Shown here piece after piece: positions 59,820-64,000 of a DNA stretch of 64,000 bases (the first letter of the stretch is position 1; each line of letters opens with the position of its first letter). A program made the translations under genes and the position numbers. The DNA lies in NCBI GenBank assembly GCA_951801245.1, contig CATOMC010000001.1, positions 1 to 64,000 of the forward strand, given 5' to 3'. This stretch comes from an uncultured Lachnospiraceae bacterium. GTDB taxonomy: Bacteria > Bacillota_A > Clostridia > Lachnospirales > Lachnospiraceae. The notes under the pieces are model-generated. The model was not told the DNA's origin and ran no database searches. It was given only the letters and a program-made list of their open reading frames with translations.

Positions 59820-62177
59820 TTGGGTAAAAAAGTAGAATTACTTTCTCCGGCCGGGAATTATGAAGCTTTTGCCGGCGCGCTGAATGCCGGCGCGGACGCG
59901 GTATATCTGGGAGGAGAGAAATTTGGAGCCAGAGCATATGCGGATAATTTCACGACAGAAGAAATATGCAGGGCTTTGCATGTGGCTCATTTTATGGGCA
60001 GAAAAGTATATCTGACAGTCAATACGCTGTTGAAGGACAAGGAAACGGCAAGGCTGTATGATTATCTGCGGCCTTTTTATGAGGCGGGGCTTGACGGTGT
60101 GATCGTACAAGATCTGGGCGTTTTTAATCTGATCAGAGAATGTTTTCCGGGGCTTGCGTTGCATGTCAGCACACAGATGACGGTGACGGGGCCTGGAGCC
60201 GCGGCCTTTTTGAAGGAGCAGGGAGCCGTGCGGATCGTGCCTGCCAGAGAATTGTCGCTTGCAGAAGTGCGCACAATGAAAGAGAAGACAGACATAGAGA
60301 TCGAATGCTTTATTCATGGGGCTATGTGTTACTGTTATTCTGGGCAGTGCCTGTTCAGCAGTATTTTGGGCGGCAGAAGCGGCAACCGGGGGCGGTGTGC
60401 CCAGCCCTGCAGGCTTCCTTATCAGATTTATGCAAATCAGGAGCAGATATTGGGCGAGAGTTATCCGCTCAGCCTGAAAGATATGTGTACCCTTGCGTAC
60501 ATTCCGCAGTTGATCGAGGCCGGTATTGACTCCTTTAAGATAGAAGGGCGCATGAAACAGCCTGAATATGCAGCCGGTGTTACTGCCATATACCGTAAAT
60601 ATATCGATCGGTATTACGGTCAGGGCGCGGATGAATATCGTGTGGAACCGGAGGATATGGACAGGCTCCGGAGATTGTATATCCGCAGTGAGATACAGAC
60701 TGGTTATTATGAGAGACATAATGGCAAAGAGATGATCACGCTGACAAAGCCGGGTTATTCAGGCAGTGACGCCCGTGTGATTGAAGAAATCAGAGAGAAC
60801 TATCTTCACGAGCCGGATAAGATGTCGGTGCGGCTATCGGTAGAAGTCAGAGCCGGTGAGCCCATGCGGATACGCGTGACAGGAACAGAGACGCAAAAGG
60901 GACAGATTTTTGCAAACGGGAACGGGGCTGCCGCAGGGAAACCCCATGAACCGGATATGGAACAGATACAGACACAAATCACAGGCGATGTGGCACAAGC
61001 GGCCCAAAATGCGCCTCTGCGGGCAGAAGACATCAGAAAGCAGATGATGAAAACAGGAAATAGCTGTGTGGCAGTGTCGGATTGTCAGATTCATATAGAG
61101 GGAGATGTTTTTGTGCCGGTGCGTGCACTGAACCAGCTTCGCCGGGATGCCATAGAGGCATATGAGAATCAAGTGATTTGTGGAACCGGGTTATGTGACA
61201 GACGGATGCTTCCTGAGGACAGGAGCGCAGAACAGGGACAATCCATCGGCGATGAGACGCCACAGGAGCAAAAGAATGTTTTTCATAAGACAACAATACC
61301 ATTATACGAAAAGAATAGTAGACTGACCGAGTCAATAATAAAGACGCCGGCTATAGAATGCCTTGTTACGACTTATGAGCAATTTGCAGCCGTGGCAGAC
61401 TATGGTTGTAGGCGGATATTTATCGAAAGTGATCTGTTTTTGCGGGATTATGAGCGTATCATCAGCCTGATGGGCGCTTTGCATACAACACGGGACGAGC
61501 ATCGATCGGAGAATTGTTCTTATTATCTTGCTCTTCCTCCTATTCTGCGCCTGCGTGATACAGAATATTTACAGCGTCTGACGCAGAGGCTTGAAGAGTC
61601 GAATGGGAAGGTGAGCGGATTTTTGCTCCGCAATCTGGAGGGGCTTTCCTATGTAAGTCATCTTAAAGGGGATTACGCGGTCATTCCCGATACCGGTTTG
61701 TATTGTTTCAATCAGGAAACACTGAAATTCTGGAAAGACTATGGAAGGGAGTATACGCTTCCTTATGAATTAAATGCAGGGGAAGCTTTTCATCTTGTTC
61801 AGTCTGCGGGAGAACTTGGCATGCGTACTATTCTAGTGGTATACGGCCGGATTCCTATGATGGTCACGGCCAACTGTCTGCGAAAGACAGCCGGCATCTG
61901 CCAGCCCCATAGAGAGGAGAGAAGGCAGATTTATCTTAAGGACCGCTATCAGACCAGCTTCCCTGTGGCCGTCAACTGTGAACACTGCTATAATATCATA
62001 TACAATTCGGTGCCGTATTCTCTGCACACAAGTGATAAAGAGGCAAAAAGGGTCGGCGCAGACGTTTGGCGTTATGACTTCGTGCTGGAGTCGGAGGCCG
62101 AGTGCCGGCAGATTCTTGCCGGAGCGTTTCCCTCTTCCGGGTTTACAACAGGACATTTGAAAAGGGGCGTTGAATAA
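59820..62177 (+). CDS. U32 family peptidase / RlhA-like protein
   Basis: A 785-residue protein with TTG start (59820) after AAGGAATGGGAAG. The U32 domain shows AVYLGGEKFGARAYADNF, LTVNTLLKD, STQMTVTGPGAAAF, and IHGAMCYCYSGQCLFSS with SGNRGRCAQPCR, which supplies the Cys set. The long C-terminal part contains the DUF3656-like collagenase-type region and a further U32-like half with CEHCYNIIYN. Related proteins include RNA hydroxylases such as RlhA, so an RNA-modifying role is at least as likely as proteolysis. Confidence 0.88.
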   Translation: MGKKVELLSPAGNYEAFAGALNAGADAVYLGGEKFGARAYADNFTTEEICRALHVAHFMGRKVYLTVNTLLKDKETARLYDYLRPFYEAGLDGVIVQDLGVFNLIRECFPGLALHVSTQMTVTGPGAAAFLKEQGAVRIVPARELSLAEVRTMKEKTDIEIECFIHGAMCYCYSGQCLFSSILGGRSGNRGRCAQPCRLPYQIYANQEQILGESYPLSLKDMCTLAYIPQLIEAGIDSFKIEGRMKQPEYAAGVTAIYRKYIDRYYGQGADEYRVEPEDMDRLRRLYIRSEIQTGYYERHNGKEMITLTKPGYSGSDARVIEEIRENYLHEPDKMSVRLSVEVRAGEPMRIRVTGTETQKGQIFANGNGAAAGKPHEPDMEQIQTQITGDVAQAAQNAPLRAEDIRKQMMKTGNSCVAVSDCQIHIEGDVFVPVRALNQLRRDAIEAYENQVICGTGLCDRRMLPEDRSAEQGQSIGDETPQEQKNVFHKTTIPLYEKNSRLTESIIKTPAIECLVTTYEQFAAVADYGCRRIFIESDLFLRDYERIISLMGALHTTRDEHRSENCSYYLALPPILRLRDTEYLQRLTQRLEESNGKVSGFLLRNLEGLSYVSHLKGDYAVIPDTGLYCFNQETLKFWKDYGREYTLPYELNAGEAFHLVQSAGELGMRTILVVYGRIPMMVTANCLRKTAGICQPHREERRQIYLKDRYQTSFPVAVNCEHCYNIIYNSVPYSLHTSDKEAKRVGADVWRYDFVLESEAECRQILAGAFPSSGFTTGHLKRGVE

Positions 62178-62182
62178 GTTAT

Positions 62183-63592
62183 ATGGAATTATATATCACA
62201 GAACTTTCTAAATATATCATTACACTGTTTATCGCCCTTTACACGCTTGAATGCTTTCTGGTATTTCGGTTTCAGGAGGAAGAGCGGCGTAAGGGCATCT
62301 ATATCCGTCAGAATCTCTTTATGTTTCTGGTGCATTTTTCGTGCTTTCTGGTGATATGTTTTGAGACGGGCAAAATGGAATATCTGCTGTTTTATATCTT
62401 ACAGCAGATACTGTTATTTGCAACAATCATGCTGTTTCGAATGATTTATCCTAGGGGGAACAGGCTGATCATCAACAATATGTGTATGCTTTTGAGCATT
62501 GGATTTGTCATTCTTTCCCGGCTGTCTTACGAGAAAGCCATCAAACAGTTTTTTATTGTGACAGTATCCCTCATCATGAGTATGCTGATTCCTTATTTTA
62601 TTCATAAGCTCAAGTTTTTAAAGAGCCTTACCTGGGTCTATGCGGGTGTGGGGATCGCGGCCCTGGGGATCGTGCTGATCTTAGGGTCAGTCACCTACGG
62701 CTCGAAGATTTCTTATTCTGTGGGAGGGGTTACCTTTCAGCCCTCGGAGTTTGTCAAAATCATTTTTGTATTCTTTCTTGCCAGCGCACTCAGTGAATCC
62801 CAGGATTTCTTAAGAGTGGCCGTAACGGCGGTACTGGCAGGGCTTCATGTGCTCATTCTGGTGGCATCCAAGGACCTTGGCAGCGCCCTAATCTTCTTTA
62901 TTGTCTATGTATTGATGGTGTTTATCGCTACGGGTCAGTGGATCTATCTGTTATTAGGTGCAGCGGGCGGCAGTGTTGCGGCAGTAGCGGCCTATCATTT
63001 GTTTGGCCATGTGCAGGTGCGTGTGCAGGCCTGGCGGGATCCCTTTAGCTGCATCGATGCGGCCGGTTTTCAGATTACCCAGTCGCTCTTTGGCATCAGC
63101 AGCGGCGGCTGGTTCGGACTGGGGCTTTTTCGGGGCAATCCGACGGCAATTCCGCTCGTGGAGGCAGATTTTGTGTATTCCGCAGTGGCGGAAGAACTGG
63201 GAATTGTCTTTTCCATGTGCCTGATTTTGATCTGCATTAGCTGCTTTATCATGTTTATGAATATAGCCATCAAGCTGCAGAACGGATTTTACAGACTGAT
63301 TGCCTTTGGACTGGGTGTTACCTATATCTTTCAGGTATTTCTGACCATTGGAGGCGGTACCAAGTTTATACCCATGACCGGTGTGACACTGCCCTTTATC
63401 AGCTATGGGGGCAGTTCCATACTGACAACGCTGATCATGTTCTTTATTATAGAGGGACTATATATCATTAGGCAGGATGAAGGAGACAGACGTGCCAAAA
63501 AGAAGAGAAAACGAAGAAGAATTCAATACGCGGCAGAAAGAAAAGCAGACGAAGAGGATGAAGCAGGAGAAGACGAGGAAGAAGAGGAATAA
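62183..63592 (+). CDS. FtsW/RodA/SpoVE family peptidoglycan polymerase
   Basis: A 469-residue SEDS glycosyltransferase with about ten transmembrane helices that polymerises lipid II. Signatures: FQPSEFVKIIFVFFLA, ASKDLGSALIFF with the catalytic Asp, QSLFGISSGGWFGLGL, EADFVYSAVAEELG and LPFISYGGSSIL. The C-terminus is a basic stretch followed by a strongly acidic tail (DEEDEAGEDEEEEE). Its last 101 nt are also the start of the next gene, in another frame. It pairs with that PBP. Confidence 0.9.
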   Translation: MELYITELSKYIITLFIALYTLECFLVFRFQEEERRKGIYIRQNLFMFLVHFSCFLVICFETGKMEYLLFYILQQILLFATIMLFRMIYPRGNRLIINNMCMLLSIGFVILSRLSYEKAIKQFFIVTVSLIMSMLIPYFIHKLKFLKSLTWVYAGVGIAALGIVLILGSVTYGSKISYSVGGVTFQPSEFVKIIFVFFLASALSESQDFLRVAVTAVLAGLHVLILVASKDLGSALIFFIVYVLMVFIATGQWIYLLLGAAGGSVAAVAAYHLFGHVQVRVQAWRDPFSCIDAAGFQITQSLFGISSGGWFGLGLFRGNPTAIPLVEADFVYSAVAEELGIVFSMCLILICISCFIMFMNIAIKLQNGFYRLIAFGLGVTYIFQVFLTIGGGTKFIPMTGVTLPFISYGGSSILTTLIMFFIIEGLYIIRQDEGDRRAKKKRKRRRIQYAAERKADEEDEAGEDEEEEE

Positions 63593-64000
63593 GCAGATCC
63601 TTGCGGTCACATACTTCTTTGTCGCGGTATTTCTGGGGATGATGGGCTATACCTGTTATTATGCCATCACGCATCAACAGGAACTGATGAACAACAGTTA
63701 CAACAGCAGGCAGGAAATTCTGGTGGCGCAGAATACCAGAGGGACGATCTATGCGGAAGGCAGACAGGTACTTGCACAGACACAGACGGATGAGGAGGGA
63801 AAGGAGACCAGGGTATATCCTTATGGTAAGATGTTCTCTCATGTGGTCGGATATGCTTCCAACGGCCGCTTTGGCATTGAGTCATCAGCCAATTATTACC
63901 TGATCAATTCCAATGCGAAACTGTCCGAGAAGGTGGCAAGCGATGTGGCAGGCTTGAAATATCCGGGCGATAATGTGGTGACGACCCTGAATGTAGACTT
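63492..64000 (+). CDS. Class B penicillin-binding protein, partial at window end
   Basis: The N-terminal 169 residues of a peptidoglycan transpeptidase. GTG 63492 follows AAGGAG at good distance and lies inside ftsW. A very basic cytoplasmic tail (KQTKRMKQEKTRKKRNK) precedes one membrane helix (AVTYFFVAVFLGMMGYTCYY). Then QNTRGTIYA, YPYGKMFSHVVGYAS and FGIESSANYYL mark the PBP dimerisation region of the FtsI/PbpA type. The catalytic domain lies beyond the window. Confidence 0.85.
   Translation, partial: MPKRRENEEEFNTRQKEKQTKRMKQEKTRKKRNKQILAVTYFFVAVFLGMMGYTCYYAITHQQELMNNSYNSRQEILVAQNTRGTIYAEGRQVLAQTQTDEEGKETRVYPYGKMFSHVVGYASNGRFGIESSANYYLINSNAKLSEKVASDVAGLKYPGDNVVTTLNVD

Noticed and set aside
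59838..60719. Antisense reading frame of 293 codons under the U32 gene
   Set aside because: It lies opposite a well-supported U32 gene, has no ribosome binding site or recognisable motif, and reflects the codon bias of the sense strand.

Overview
The window looks like a chromosomal segment of a low-to-moderate GC Gram-positive of the class Clostridia, most likely family Lachnospiraceae. This rests on strong GGAGG-type ribosome binding sites, frequent ATGA overlaps, and the content of the housekeeping genes (leuS, ruvAB, zapA, ftsW plus a PBP). It also rests on an LCP ligase and teichoic-acid-type enzymes, which point to a monoderm wall. No genus can be assigned from the sequence alone. I found no tRNA, rRNA, CRISPR array or complete insertion sequence.

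Layout. 1-5300: leuS, a lipoprotein and a small XRE regulator with a palindromic operator, then an LCP family cell-wall ligase. 5300-6180: a secreted protein of unknown function and a leader with two terminator-like hairpins. 6180-42770: a very long, almost gapless, co-directional cell-surface glycan locus. It holds GT4, GT2, GlfT2-like and GT2-GT4 fusion glycosyltransferases, a Wzm/Wzt-type ABC exporter, a NeuA-like cytidylyltransferase, and COG5610-type proteins. It also holds KpsS-like transferases, a DRE-TIM aldolase, a citrate-lyase-ligase-like fusion, acyltransferases, five TagF-like phosphotransferases and a TarI/IspD-like cytidylyltransferase. 42770-48850: an Rpn/YhgA-like nuclease, a broken epimerase remnant, an intact epimerase, an XRE regulator, a coiled-coil protein and a third COG5610 protein. 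48898-54611: a possible defence module of a winged-helix regulator, a dense operator array, a 57-residue protein and a 1352-residue HExxH/FRG protein. 54690-56372: small proteins of unknown function. 56584-64000: NusG-domain-II protein, HepI-like protein, ruvA, ruvB, zapA, U32 peptidase, ftsW and the start of a class B PBP.

How it works together. The glycan genes probably build a phosphate-containing, decorated wall polymer or capsule that is exported by the ABC transporter and attached to peptidoglycan by LCP. Four consecutive genes (30946-35242) match, family by family, the Campylobacter pathway to 3'-phospho-CDP-amidate: L-glutamine kinase, CDP-amidate kinase, gamma-glutamyl-CDP-amidate hydrolase and phosphoglutamine cytidylyltransferase. 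This predicts a phosphoramidate decoration, with no methyltransferase visible.

The other main observations are as follows. Four poly-G tracts of 10-11 bases lie in or next to the aldolase, the GlfT2-like transferase, a TagF-like transferase and an XRE regulator, and look like phase-variation switches; one appears to be in the OFF frame here. The Wzt-like ATPase is fused to an extracytoplasmic cohesin/cadherin-like region. Two proteins share an ILEI/FAM3-like module whose halves are in swapped order.
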